Assembly (NCBI RefSeq): GCF_000258765.1
Contig: NZ_AJLT01000008.1
Coordinates: forward strand, 1-55,967
Length of the DNA stretch: 55,967 nucleotides
Origin: Gillisia marina
Lineage (GTDB): Bacteria; Bacteroidota; Bacteroidia; Flavobacteriales; Flavobacteriaceae
Direction of reading: 5' to 3'
Below the pieces are notes generated by a model. It saw only the letters and a program-made list of their open reading frames with translations. It was not told where the DNA came from and ran no database searches. How positions within the stretch are numbered: position 1 is the stretch's first letter; each line of letters begins with the position of its first letter. The position numbers were made by a program, and so were the translations under genes. Below, piece by piece: positions 28,171 to 37,828 of this stretch.

Positions 28171-30186
28171 ATGAAAAAGCTACTATTTCTTTTCCTTTTA
28201 ACCACTCAAGCACTACTAGCACAACAATCTGATAAATTGGAATTATTAGATATTTTCAACTTGGAGTATATTTCCGATCCACAAATATCTCCAGATGGAA
28301 AGCAAATAGTGTATGTTCGAAATTTTAAAGATGTTATGACCGATAAAAACCTATCCAATCTCTGGATAGTAAATTTTGATGGTACACAAAACAGACCTTT
28401 AACCACTGGAAATACTTCAGATAATTCTCCACAATGGTCTCCAGATGGTAAAAAATTGCTTTTCAAATCGAATATGGATGGCGAAATGCGATTATACTTA
28501 ATGTGGTTAGATTCTAAACAATCTTTGGCTGTTTCTAATTCCAATGATCTACCGGGAGCTGTCTCCTGGTCACCGGACAGTAAGTTTATCGCCTTTTCAA
28601 AATTCGTGATTAAAGAGAATGCTTCACCACTAAAAATGCCTAAGAAACCGGAAGGCGCCAAATGGAATGAGGCTCCTAAGTATATTACAGATATGAATTA
28701 CAGGGCAGATGGAGCCGGTTATTTAAAAAGTGGAAATACTCAATTATTTGTAGTTTCAATTGACGGGCATACTCCAAGACAACTTACGTTTACCGACTTT
28801 GATCATGGAGCACCAATCTGGGGTAAGGATGGAAAAAGTTTATTTTTTTCAGCGAATCTTGGAGAAGATCATGAATTAAATCCAATGAACTCCGAAATCC
28901 ATAAGCTGAATATTGAGGATGGGACAATTACAACTTTAACGACTAGACAAGGGCCGGACAGCAATCCTAGCCTATCTGCAGATGGCAAGAAAATAGCATA
29001 TTTAGGCTTCGATGATAGGTTACAGGGATATCAACTGAGCCAACTATATATCATGAATGCAGATGGTAGCGATAGTAGAAATATTTCAGAAAATTTTGAC
29101 AGAGATATAAGCGATATTTCCTGGGATAAAAATGGTGATGGTCTTTATTTCCAATATAACGACAAAGGAAGTACAAAACTAGGGTATATTTCTACTGGTG
29201 GAAAAGTGAAAGAAGTAACCACTAATATGGGTGGACTTTCATTAGGAAGGCCTTACAACGCCGCCTCTTATAGTGTTGCCGAAAATGGAAATTACGCGTT
29301 TACCTCTGGGAAAAATGCTATGTTATCTGATCTTGGGGTTGGAAATAAAGGAAATGACAGAGTGCTTACAGATGTGAATAGCGATTTATTATCTTTTAAG
29401 AAGCTTGGGAAGGTAGAAGAAATTTGGTGGAAGTCTTCTGTAGATCAAAGAGATATTCAAGGCTGGATTGTAACTCCGCCAGATTTTAATCCGAATAAAA
29501 AATATCCATTAATTCTAGAGATCCACGGGGGTCCTTTTGCTAGTTATGGAAATGTTTTTTCAGCAGAAGTACAATTAATGGCTGCAGCAGGATATGTTGT
29601 TTTATACACTAATCCACGAGGAAGTACAGGCTATGGAGAAGAATTTGGAAATTTAATACATCATGATTATCCAAATAACGATTACCATGATTTGATGTCC
29701 GGAGTAGATGCTGTTCTCGAAAAAGGCTATGTAGATACTGATGATTTATTTGTTACCGGAGGTAGCGGAGGTGGTGTTCTAACAGCTTGGATAGTTGGGA
29801 AAACAGATAGATTTAAAGCTGCCGTAGTTGCTAAACCGGTTATAAACTGGACCAGTTTTGTATTATATGCAGATAATCCCGGATTCTTTGCTAAATATTG
29901 GTTTGGTAAAAAACCTTGGGAAGACCCAGAAAGTTATTTTAAAAGATCGCCTCTAAACTATGTGGCTAATATTACAACTCCAACGATGTTGCTTACCGGA
30001 GAGGAAGATTATAGAACTCCAATTGCAGAATCTGAGCAATTTTATTCTGCCTTAAAATTAGAAGGAGTAGAAACCGCAATGGTTAGAATTCCGGGATCGG
30101 GTCATGGAATAGCAAATAGACCTAGTAACCTAATTGCTAAAGTGGCAGCTATTTTATCTTGGTTTGAAAAGTATAAGGATAACTAA
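28171..30186 (+). CDS. S9-family peptidase (prolyl oligopeptidase/acylaminoacyl-peptidase type), secreted
   Basis: A 671-residue serine peptidase with signal peptide MKKLLFLFLLTTQALLAQ. The N-terminal two thirds contain WD40-like beta-propeller (PD40) units such as ISPDGKQIVYVRN, WSPDGKKLLFKSN and LSADGKKIAYLGF. The C-terminal alpha/beta-hydrolase domain has the triad Ser532 (GGSGGG), Asp613 (GEEDYRTP) and His645 (GSGHGI). It probably trims peptides in the periplasm. Context with the M28 peptidase suggests a peptide-scavenging pair. Confidence 0.92.
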   Translation: MKKLLFLFLLTTQALLAQQSDKLELLDIFNLEYISDPQISPDGKQIVYVRNFKDVMTDKNLSNLWIVNFDGTQNRPLTTGNTSDNSPQWSPDGKKLLFKSNMDGEMRLYLMWLDSKQSLAVSNSNDLPGAVSWSPDSKFIAFSKFVIKENASPLKMPKKPEGAKWNEAPKYITDMNYRADGAGYLKSGNTQLFVVSIDGHTPRQLTFTDFDHGAPIWGKDGKSLFFSANLGEDHELNPMNSEIHKLNIEDGTITTLTTRQGPDSNPSLSADGKKIAYLGFDDRLQGYQLSQLYIMNADGSDSRNISENFDRDISDISWDKNGDGLYFQYNDKGSTKLGYISTGGKVKEVTTNMGGLSLGRPYNAASYSVAENGNYAFTSGKNAMLSDLGVGNKGNDRVLTDVNSDLLSFKKLGKVEEIWWKSSVDQRDIQGWIVTPPDFNPNKKYPLILEIHGGPFASYGNVFSAEVQLMAAAGYVVLYTNPRGSTGYGEEFGNLIHHDYPNNDYHDLMSGVDAVLEKGYVDTDDLFVTGGSGGGVLTAWIVGKTDRFKAAVVAKPVINWTSFVLYADNPGFFAKYWFGKKPWEDPESYFKRSPLNYVANITTPTMLLTGEEDYRTPIAESEQFYSALKLEGVETAMVRIPGSGHGIANRPSNLIAKVAAILSWFEKYKDN

Positions 30187-30203
30187 ATTAAATAAACAAT
30201 TAG

Positions 30204-30246
30204 AAAAGCTGCGAATAGGTATCCATTCTATTCGCAGCTTTATTTT
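30204..30246. terminator. Shared bidirectional terminator between the S9 peptidase gene and tex
   Basis: A perfect 14-bp stem AAAGCTGCGAATAG/CTATTCGCAGCTTT (30205-30218 with 30228-30241) between two convergent genes. A T run follows on the plus strand and an A run precedes it, so it can work in both directions; it stands immediately before the tex stop. Confidence 0.85.
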
Positions 30247-32397
30247 TTAATCTATAAGCGAAAGCTGAATCCGTTTAAGGTCAAGATCTACTTCCAAAAC
30301 AGTAACCATGAGATGCTGACCTAATTTCACAATAGAATTCACATCGCTTATATATTCGTTTGCCAATTTAGAAATATGGATAAGTCCACTTTCTTTAACT
30401 CCTATATCTACAAAACATCCAAAATTGGTGATGTTATTTACGATCCCGGGTAGTTTCATTCCTGTTCGTAGATCACTAATACTGCTTATATTTTCGTCGA
30501 ATTGAAAAACCTTGATTTTACTTCGTGGATCTAAGCCCGGTTTTTCCAACTCCTTAATAATATCCTTTAATGTTGGAAGACCCAGATCTTCTTGAACATA
30601 ATTCTCTAAAGGAACATTTTGAAGTACGGCCCTATTACCTATTATTTCGTTTATCGCCGTTCCCCTATCCTTTGCTATTTTATTGACCAACTCATAGCGT
30701 TCCGGGTGAACAGCAGAATCATCCAATGGATTTTTCGAATTTTTAATCCTCAAAAAACCGGCAGATTGCTCATAAGCCTTTGCTCCCAATCTTGGAACTT
30801 TTAGGAGTTCTTTTCTGCTTTTAATACTTCCATTTTCAGATCTATAGGAAATAATATTTTCGGCTAATACGGGTCCAATTCCGGAAACATAAGAAAGTAA
30901 TTCTTTACTGGCAGAATTCACGTTGATTCCAATTCGGTTTACACAATTCATTACCACTAGATCCAACTTATTCTTTAACTTAGTTTGATCCACATCGTGT
31001 TGGTACTGCCCTACTCCAATAGATTTTGCATCAATTTTTACTAATTCTGCCAAAGGATCTATTAAGCGTCTTCCAATAGAAACTGCACCTCGTACGGTAA
31101 TGTCATAATTAGGAAATTCATCTCTAGCGATTTTGGATGCCGAATAAATTGAAGCTCCGGCTTCATTCACCACATATACTTCCACCTCTTTATTAAATGG
31201 GACTTTCTTAATAAACTGCTCAGTTTCTCTGGATGCGGTTCCATTTCCTATAGAGATCGCTTCAATATTATAAGCATTCACCAGCGATCTTATCTTCTTT
31301 ATGGCAAGGGTCATTTCTTTTTGAGGAGGATGCGGATAAATGGTTTCATTATGAAGCAACATGCCGTTTTCATCTAAACACACCAATTTACAACCAGATT
31401 TAAATCCGGGATCTAAGGCTAAGATCCTTTTATTTCCTAAAGGTGGAGCTAATAAAAGTTGCTCGAGATTTTCAGCAAAGACTTGAATAGCATCTTCATC
31501 TGCTTTATTTTTTGCTTCAGATAAAACTTCATTAGAGAAAGAAGGCTTTAAAAGTCGTTTATAAGAATCTTCTATAGCATCGATTATATACATGGATGCT
31601 GAAGTGTTTTTAACATGAAGCACATTATTTATCAATCTTAAAGCTTCCTTCATATCAATCTCCAATTTTACTTTTAATATCCCTTCACTTTCGGCTCTAA
31701 GAATGGCTAGCAATCTATGGGATGGAATTCTTTTTAATGGTTCGCTCCAGTCGAAATACTGCTTATATTTTTGGGCAGATGGAGCATCTTTTTCAGATTT
31801 AACTAATTTGGAAGCAATCTCTGCACTATTCTGAAATAATCTCCTAAGCTTTTGTCGTACAATTGTATTCTCACTAATCCACTCGGCAATTATATGTTGA
31901 GATCTTTCTAATGCATCAGCAGTAGCTTTTATCTCTTTTGATAAAAATCGTTTTGCTACTTGCTCTAAATTATCGCCATTCTGAGACATCATAATTTTAG
32001 CTAATGGCTCCAAACCGGCTTCCCTTGCTGCTTCCGCTTTTGTTCTTCGTTTCTTTTTATAGGGCAGATAAAGATCTTCCAACTCCACCATGGAATCTGA
32101 TTTCTGAATCTTGGCCAATAAAGAATCGGTTAGTGCTTCCTGATCTTCAATAGACTTAATAATAGATTTTTTCCGCTTTTCTAAATCATCGTAAGATTTC
32201 AATAAATCTGAAATCTTTTCGATCTCCACTTCATCTAAATTTCCAGTAGCCTCTTTTCGATATCTGGCTATAAAAGGGATGGTAGCATCTTCTTTTAATA
32301 GAGAAAGTGTATTCAAAATTGATCTTTCAGGAACTGCTATTTTAGCCTTTATATATGGTAATAACTCCAAGTGTTGTATTTTAAGTGGTGAAAACAA
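30247..32397 (-). CDS. tex: Tex family RNA-binding transcription accessory protein
   Basis: A 716-residue protein with all Tex parts: helical N-terminal domain, YqgF/RNase H-like domain (RILALDPGFKSGCKLVCLDE near 325), helix-hairpin-helix DNA-binding region (SGIGPVLAENIISYRS near 510 and KVPRLGAKAYEQSAGFLRI) and C-terminal S1 domain (GMKLPGIVNNITNFGCFVDI, near 645). Its role in bacteria is in transcription and RNA handling; it is cytoplasmic. Confidence 0.95.
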   Translation of the reverse strand: MFSPLKIQHLELLPYIKAKIAVPERSILNTLSLLKEDATIPFIARYRKEATGNLDEVEIEKISDLLKSYDDLEKRKKSIIKSIEDQEALTDSLLAKIQKSDSMVELEDLYLPYKKKRRTKAEAAREAGLEPLAKIMMSQNGDNLEQVAKRFLSKEIKATADALERSQHIIAEWISENTIVRQKLRRLFQNSAEIASKLVKSEKDAPSAQKYKQYFDWSEPLKRIPSHRLLAILRAESEGILKVKLEIDMKEALRLINNVLHVKNTSASMYIIDAIEDSYKRLLKPSFSNEVLSEAKNKADEDAIQVFAENLEQLLLAPPLGNKRILALDPGFKSGCKLVCLDENGMLLHNETIYPHPPQKEMTLAIKKIRSLVNAYNIEAISIGNGTASRETEQFIKKVPFNKEVEVYVVNEAGASIYSASKIARDEFPNYDITVRGAVSIGRRLIDPLAELVKIDAKSIGVGQYQHDVDQTKLKNKLDLVVMNCVNRIGINVNSASKELLSYVSGIGPVLAENIISYRSENGSIKSRKELLKVPRLGAKAYEQSAGFLRIKNSKNPLDDSAVHPERYELVNKIAKDRGTAINEIIGNRAVLQNVPLENYVQEDLGLPTLKDIIKELEKPGLDPRSKIKVFQFDENISSISDLRTGMKLPGIVNNITNFGCFVDIGVKESGLIHISKLANEYISDVNSIVKLGQHLMVTVLEVDLDLKRIQLSLID

Positions 32398-32452
32398 AGA
32401 TACCGGGATTCTATTTTCTTTCGTAGAATTGATTTGAAATATTTCCCGAGAT

Positions 32453-33422
32453 TTAGATGATATTTATTTTTTTGGAATGCTCAATTGCTTTTTCACTATG
32501 TATGAAGTAGCAAGTACTTACTCCCATTTCTTTGATGTTAGCTAAAATCGTGGTAACAGTTTCCTCTTTTACCTTTTTCGTCTTTCTAATATAAACCGCC
32601 TTCACATTTAAAGGGAATATTTTACAAATGCGCTCGTAGATATATGGGTCTTTCTGGGAATCGTCCCCAATAAGTACATATTTTAAGTTTGGATAGAACG
32701 AGATGATATCTTTTATTTTTTCGAATTTATGATCGTGCCCGCCGCGACCTGTCATTAAGAAATCTGAAATCCCAGTTTTAATTTTCTTCAATTTTATAAC
32801 CGCTTTCGGCAGCTCATGTTTTTTAGCAAATTCATTTATAAAATCGTATAAATTCCATTCGCTACTAGATACATAAAAGAAGGAATTAAAAGCAAGTTCA
32901 TTTTCCTGTCCATAAGAACTTAGGGCTCTATAATGTGGGGCTACATCTTCAAAAATTTTCCTTTTATTTATATTTTTAAGCAACATCACATAAAGCTTCT
33001 TAAAAAAAACTACCGCTATAAGAAATAAGAAAGGTATCATCAATATCAGAAATGATTCCATATTTACTCTCAAAAGGCTTCAAAACCTCTCCTGTATCCA
33101 CGATACCGAACTTATTAAATTGACAGGAAACCTGATATTCATGCCAACCACTTTTTAGTTCTTGATTAAAAGGAATATTGAATCTAAAATATCCATCTTC
33201 CAAGGTTTTAGTATGCACTTGCAAACCTTTAAATTCTAATGTCACCAGAATATTAGCAACAGGTTTTATGTTGAACATGTGCATGATAGACACCGCATGT
33301 TTAATTCCGCGCCTATCTATTCTGTATTTATCTGGAGCCCAGGATTTAAAAATGTGGCCAAAAACAACCAGTTCTTGATCGTTTAAATATCCACGATATA
33401 ATTTTAGATCGATTTTTGTCAA
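32453..33422 (-). CDS. App1-like phosphatidate phosphatase family protein, DUF2183 (frameshifted as read)
   Basis: Two frames form one 322-residue protein. The N-terminal frame (33422 down) contains a beta-rich domain and then the HAD-like catalytic start YGIISDIDDTFLISYSGSFF; it stops in the 8-T run (33002-33009). With seven T it continues KKLYVMLLKNINKRKIFEDV into the second frame, which has YVSSSEWNLYDFI, LMTGRGGHDHKFEKI and YVLIGDDSQKDPYIYERI, as in App1/DUF2183 proteins (DxDxT, GDD, IGDSGQ-like). By family it dephosphorylates phosphatidate to diacylglycerol. The apparent hydrophobic start of the second frame is an artefact of the frameshift. Divergent neighbour: a diacylglycerol kinase-like gene. 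Confidence 0.85.
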
Positions 33423-33485
33423 TTGAGATTTTATTAACGAGAGATTCCTTCCAAAATAGCTAATTTTAGCAACAATATACTGTAC

Positions 33486-34385
33486 ATGGAATCAAATAAT
33501 CAAATTTTACTAGTTGTTAATCCAATATCTGAACTTTTGATAAAAGAAATCTTATCGAAACCGTTGAAACAGAACTAGCTAAAAAAAAATATAAAACTTC
33601 AGGTTTATGAAACTCAGGGAGAAAAAGATGAAAATACGATTCAAAATTTAATTAAAACACATCATCCAGAGCGTATCTTAGTAGCTGGCGGCGATGGCAC
33701 GATCCAACTTGTCGCAAAAGTTCTTAAAGATTTCGATCTTACTCTTGGTATTTTACCAGCAGGTTCGGCCAATGGTTTTGCAATTAACCTTGATATTCCG
33801 GACAATCTTAAAGACCAAATTGAAGTTGCCACTGGGGCTACAACATTCGCCGTTGATACCTTAGAGTTAAATGGAGAAATGTGTTTACACATATCGGATC
33901 TTGGGATAAATGCAGAGCTTATAAGACACTACGAACATTCGAATTTTAGGGGGATGTTTGGGTATTTCCTGCAATCGTTTCCTACATTATTTAAATCTAA
34001 TTATCCTTACAAATTTACAATTGAAGCCAAGGAACATAGATATGTAAAAAAAGGAGTGCTTTTGGCTATCGCAAATGCAAATAAATTCGGCACCGGTGCA
34101 AATGTAAATCCTGACGGAAAATTAAATGATGGAAAATTTGAAGTGCTTATCTTTAAAAGAATAAGTCTGTTTCATATTATAAAGACCTTATTTAAAAATG
34201 CTGAAATGGATTCCAATTTTGTAGAGGCCATTTCTATAGAGGAAGCTATAATTACTTGTGAAAAACCTATCGCTTTTCAGATTGATGGAGAGTTTATAGG
34301 AAAAAGAAAAAAGGTAGAGGTAAAAGTAGCCGATAAGAGACTGAGAATTGCAGTACCGAAGGATTTTGTTCCGGCTTATAACTAA
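33486..34385 (+). CDS. Diacylglycerol kinase-family lipid kinase (two frameshifts as read)
   Basis: The protein starts MESNNQILLVVNPIS (NPxS motif) and is broken twice: one base missing near 33531, giving GTFDKRNLIETVETELAKKK after repair, and one extra A in the 9-A run at 33581-33589, after which KLQVYETQGEKDENTIQNLI leads into the glycine-rich RILVAGGDGTIQLVAKV. The rest (ILPAGSANGFA, then LNDGKFEVLIFKRIS and PIAFQIDGEFIG) is a full YegS/DgkB domain. The two shifts cancel: 900 bases, 299 residues, normal length. The GGDGT and PAGSANGFA motifs bind ATP and lipid. It would phosphorylate diacylglycerol or a sphingoid-type lipid. Confidence 0.88.
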
Positions 34386-34487
34386 GGAATACATTTATTT
34401 GCACATTTCGAGTTCTTTGGATTTAAGCGTTAGTAATAATTGAAGAAATAGACTTATTTTGAAAACACATTAAACTCAAAGAACACA

Positions 34488-35705
34488 ATGAGCACATTAA
34501 AAATTACATTCAAGAATAAAGAGGGCTTCGATTTAAAAGGAAGTATAGAATTACCTGAGAATAGAACTCCGCATAACTTTGTATTGTTCGCTCATTGTTT
34601 TACATGCAATAAGAACTTTTTAGCGGTAAAAAATATAAGTAAAGCTTTAACAGCAAAGGGTTTCGGAGTTTTACGCTTCGATTTCACAGGTTTAGGTGAA
34701 AGTGAAGGAGAATTTGCAGATTCCAATTTTTCAGGAAATGTGGAAGATCTGATTTCCGCGGCTGCTTATTTAGAAGAAAATTACAAAGCGCCTTCCTTAC
34801 TTGTAGGTCATTCCCTTGGTGGTGCCGCTGTATTATTTGCTTCAAAATTACTGCAATCGGTTACTGCGGTTGCAACCATCGGTGCTCCTTCTCATATAGG
34901 TCATGTAAAACACTTACTAAAAGACAATCTGGATGCAATTCAGGAAAAAGGCGCTTCTGCAGTGAATATAGGAGGACGAAATTTCAACATAAAAAAGCAG
35001 TTTTTGGAGGATTTAGAAAATAAAAATCTTCAAGAAATAATTCCAGAATTAAATAAATCTTTATTGATTTTGCATTCCCCACAAGATACTATTGTGGGTG
35101 TTAAAAATGCTGAAGAGATTTATGTAGCTGCAAAACATCCTAAAAGTTTCATTTCTTTAGACGGTGCAGATCATTTATTGTCTAACAAAAAGGATTCTAA
35201 CTATGCCGGCGATATTATAGGGAGCTGGGCTTATAGATATCTTGATATTCCGGAGCAAAAGGAATTGAAAACAAATTTAGATGTCGTTGCACATTTAGGT
35301 CCGGAGGGTTTTACTACGCAGATAAAAGCAGGTAGGCACAATCTAATAGCCGATGAACCCGAGCATTTTGGAGGAAATGATTTTGGTCCTAATCCTTACG
35401 AATTTGTTTCGGCCGGCTTAGCCGCATGTACCTCTATGACTATCCAAATGTATGCAAAGCGTAAAGGTTGGGTTGTAGATTCTGTAGATACGCAAGTTAA
35501 CTATGGAAAAGAATACTCTTTAGATTGTGAAAAGTGTGAAGAGGAGGGTACAAAAATCGACACATTTAATAGAGAGCTTATAATTAAAGGAGATTTAGAT
35601 GAGAAGCAACGCAAAAGATTATTAGAGATTGCTAATAAATGTCCAGTTCATAAAACACTACATTCAGAAACCCAAATAATTACAAAATTAGTAGATGCTA
35701 AATAA
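34488..35705 (+). CDS. Alpha/beta hydrolase fused to an OsmC-family domain
   Basis: A 405-residue two-domain protein. Residues 1-250 are an alpha/beta hydrolase with nucleophile Ser109 in GHSLGG, a probable acid near D192 (SPQDTIVG) and His near 233 (DGADHLL). Residues 265-405 form an OsmC domain with two family Cys, Cys314 (AACTSM) and Cys385 (CPVHK), the peroxidatic/resolving pair. The fusion is recurrent in Bacteroidota and Proteobacteria ('bifunctional alpha/beta hydrolase/OsmC'). It probably acts on organic or lipid hydroperoxides and their esters (inference). The SOD gene follows. Confidence 0.92.
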   Translation: MSTLKITFKNKEGFDLKGSIELPENRTPHNFVLFAHCFTCNKNFLAVKNISKALTAKGFGVLRFDFTGLGESEGEFADSNFSGNVEDLISAAAYLEENYKAPSLLVGHSLGGAAVLFASKLLQSVTAVATIGAPSHIGHVKHLLKDNLDAIQEKGASAVNIGGRNFNIKKQFLEDLENKNLQEIIPELNKSLLILHSPQDTIVGVKNAEEIYVAAKHPKSFISLDGADHLLSNKKDSNYAGDIIGSWAYRYLDIPEQKELKTNLDVVAHLGPEGFTTQIKAGRHNLIADEPEHFGGNDFGPNPYEFVSAGLAACTSMTIQMYAKRKGWVVDSVDTQVNYGKEYSLDCEKCEEEGTKIDTFNRELIIKGDLDEKQRKRLLEIANKCPVHKTLHSETQIITKLVDAK

Positions 35706-35826
35706 GCAACGAAAGACCCTGCTTTACTAATTACATATCTTTGTTAAGCAATCCTTAAATCTTTGGAGGTTCCTTATTATACAAGTACTTTAGATGAGTT
35801 CAATGTAAAACCAATCTATATAAATT

Positions 35827-36409
35827 ATGAAACGTATTAGTTTAACACTTTTATTCTGTGCATCCCTTTTGATTATTGGATGTAAAAATGACAAAAAAAG
35901 AAAAAGACGAAAATAAATCTTCTGACACTGAAATGACTCCGGAGAAAGAAGTTGAAGTTAAAAAAGTAAAGATTACTTTGGAACCAAAAAGTGATAGTAA
36001 ACTATCCGGGAATGTTGTTTTCACTCAGGAAAATGGGGAAGTAACTATGACGGCCATTATAGATGGATTAGCTGAAGGAATGCATGCAATACATATCCAC
36101 GAAAGTGCAGATTGTTCTGCAAAGGATGGGTCTTCTGCAGGAGGACACTGGAACCCAACTTTCGAACAACATGGAAAATGGGGTAATGCATCAGGATATC
36201 ACAGAGGAGACATAGGAAATTTCAAAGTAGATGGCAACGGAAATGGTACTATTACAATGACTACAGATAAATGGTGTATTGACTGTGATGATGACACTAA
36301 GAATATTATCGGAAAAGCAGTTATAGTTCATGACGGCGTAGACGATTTCACCTCTCAACCATCTGGGGCTGCAGGAACTAGAGTTGGATGTGGTACTATT
36401 AAGATGTAA
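35827..36409 (+). CDS. sodC: Cu/Zn superoxide dismutase lipoprotein (frameshifted as read)
   Basis: The frame from 35827 encodes a lipoprotein signal MKRISLTLLFCASLLIIGC followed by KNDKK, then reads off-frame; one extra A in the 7-A run 35893-35899 explains it. With six A the protein continues EKDENKSSDTEMTPEKEVE to the end, 193 residues. The SOD domain shows metal-ligand segments HAIHIHESADCS, AGGHWNPTFEQHG, GYHRGDIGNF and the end AVIVHDGVDDFTSQPSGAAG. It disproportionates superoxide in the periplasm, attached to a membrane. The 97-base gap to the next ECF sigma gene holds its terminator. Confidence 0.9.
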
Positions 36410-36432
36410 TACTTTTTTGAGGATATTTTAAT

Positions 36433-36460
36433 AAAAGCAACCTTAGGGTTGCTTTTTCTA
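36433..36460 (+). terminator. Rho-independent terminator of the SOD gene
   Basis: A perfect 10-bp stem AAAAGCAACC/GGTTGCTTTT (36433-36442 with 36447-36456), loop TTAG, then TCT-rich tail, 24 bases after the stop codon. Confidence 0.85.
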
Positions 36461-36506
36461 TTTTATAGAGAATTATTTTTATATTTTTAAGCATAATTTC
36501 AATCCT

Positions 36507-37037
36507 ATGCAACAAGATAAGTTAATTGAAGAGCTTCAAGCTGGTAACCAAAAAGCTTTTGAGCGCATTTATGAACTTTATTCCCACAGTACTTACGGTA
36601 TTATATATAGTATAATAAAAGACACCTCAATTTCAGAAGAAGTAATGCAGGATGTGTTTATTAAAATCTGGAATAATGCTTCGAGCTATAATTCCGATAA
36701 AGGCCGGTTTTTTACCTGGATTCTTAATATTGCAAGGAATGCTTCCATAGATAAAATTCGATCTAAAGATTTTAAAAACAAAAAGTTAAACCTTAAGAGC
36801 GATAATTTCGTAGATATATTGGAGTCTAAAACGAACTTCTTTGGAAAAATTGATGCTATTGGCTTACAAAAATACATCGATACTCTAGGGGCTACTTGTA
36901 AAGGCTTAATAGACTTGTTGTTTTTTAAAGGTTATACTCAAAAGGAAACCGCAGAAGAACTTCAAATGCCCCTGGGAACAGTAAAGACAAAGAACAGGGT
37001 TTGTATAGATAAATTACGATCTAAAGTATTACGATAA
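36507..37037 (+). CDS. ECF-family sigma factor (SigK-like)
   Basis: A 176-residue sigma factor with region 2 (QKAFERIYELYSHSTYGIIY, SEEVMQDVFIKIWNNASSY, FTWILNIARNASIDKIRSK) and region 4 (GLIDLLFFKGYTQKETAEEL, PLGTVKTKNRVCIDKLRS). Its stop overlaps the start of the next gene by one base (TAATG), so the two are translationally coupled. The downstream RskA-type protein marks it as a SigK/RskA-like pair. Confidence 0.93.
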   Translation: MQQDKLIEELQAGNQKAFERIYELYSHSTYGIIYSIIKDTSISEEVMQDVFIKIWNNASSYNSDKGRFFTWILNIARNASIDKIRSKDFKNKKLNLKSDNFVDILESKTNFFGKIDAIGLQKYIDTLGATCKGLIDLLFFKGYTQKETAEELQMPLGTVKTKNRVCIDKLRSKVLR

Positions 37038-37828
37038 TGGATATTAATAATTATGTATCATCTGGTATTCTTGAACTATATGTTTATGGTGCACTTTCAG
37101 AAACTGAAAGCAGAGAAGTTACCCGAATTTTAAAACAATACCCCGAAGTTGAATCTGAAGTAGATGAAATTGAAAATGTTCTTATTCAATTATCCGCTGC
37201 CGTCGCACCTGCAGATACCGAGAGGTTAATTAAGACTATTAAACAAAAACTTTCCCATAATCCAAAAGTGGTAACAATGGAAAGTCGCAAATCTAATATT
37301 CCAATGTATATTGGATGGGCTGCTAGTTTGGTTTTCCTTATCGGATTATTTTTAATGTTTAATAAAAATCAAGAGCTAAGACAAGATTTACAGGCACTGC
37401 AAGGAGAAAAAGCTCAAATGGAAACGCAGATTGCTGAAGCCAGAACAGATGCCGATAAATCTAAAGAGTTATTATCTATAATTAGAGATAAGGATATTAT
37501 AAAAGTGCCTTTAGCGGGTCAAGCCGTTGCGCCAGACGCTTACGCAGCTGCATATTGGGATAAGAATACAAATACTACTTATATAGATGTAAAAGACCTA
37601 CCGGAACCTCCAAGAGGCATGGTATATCAAGTATGGTCTCTACAACTGGAGCCATTAACGCCAACGAGTATCGGAATTTTAGATACATATGAAGAAGATG
37701 AAAACAAGATATTCGCTTTGGAGAACATCAATCCTTCTGAAGCCTTTGGTATTACATTAGAACCAGCTGGCGGTAGCGAAACACCAACAATGGAACAATT
37801 ATATACTTTAGGAGTTGTTTCGTCTTAG
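37037..37828 (+). CDS. RskA-type anti-sigma factor
   Basis: A 263-residue single-pass membrane protein. The N-terminal cytoplasmic helix region (GILELYVYGALSETESREVT) lacks the zinc-binding His/Cys of many anti-sigmas. A membrane helix lies at about 90-110 (MYIGWAASLVFLIGLFLMF), then a short coiled coil, and the extracytoplasmic RskA domain (PF10099) with the PRGMVYQVWSL and SIGILDTYE stretches. It is expected to hold the adjacent sigma factor at the membrane until a periplasmic signal causes release. Confidence 0.9.
   Translation: MDINNYVSSGILELYVYGALSETESREVTRILKQYPEVESEVDEIENVLIQLSAAVAPADTERLIKTIKQKLSHNPKVVTMESRKSNIPMYIGWAASLVFLIGLFLMFNKNQELRQDLQALQGEKAQMETQIAEARTDADKSKELLSIIRDKDIIKVPLAGQAVAPDAYAAAYWDKNTNTTYIDVKDLPEPPRGMVYQVWSLQLEPLTPTSIGILDTYEEDENKIFALENINPSEAFGITLEPAGGSETPTMEQLYTLGVVSS

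Noticed and set aside
28206..28661. 151-residue frame antisense to the S9 peptidase
   Set aside because: Antisense shadow without a promoter or recognisable domain.
32453..33073. Separate membrane-anchored protein starting with a hydrophobic N-terminus
   Set aside because: The hydrophobic start is read in the wrong frame upstream of the 8-T run; the true upstream part is the App1 N-terminal domain in the other frame.
33581..33589. Phase-variable homopolymers as an on/off switch
   Set aside because: A/T runs of 7-9 in core enzymes, all with the same extra base, fit read error or slippage better than contingency loci, which tend to be longer or GC-based and sit in surface genes.
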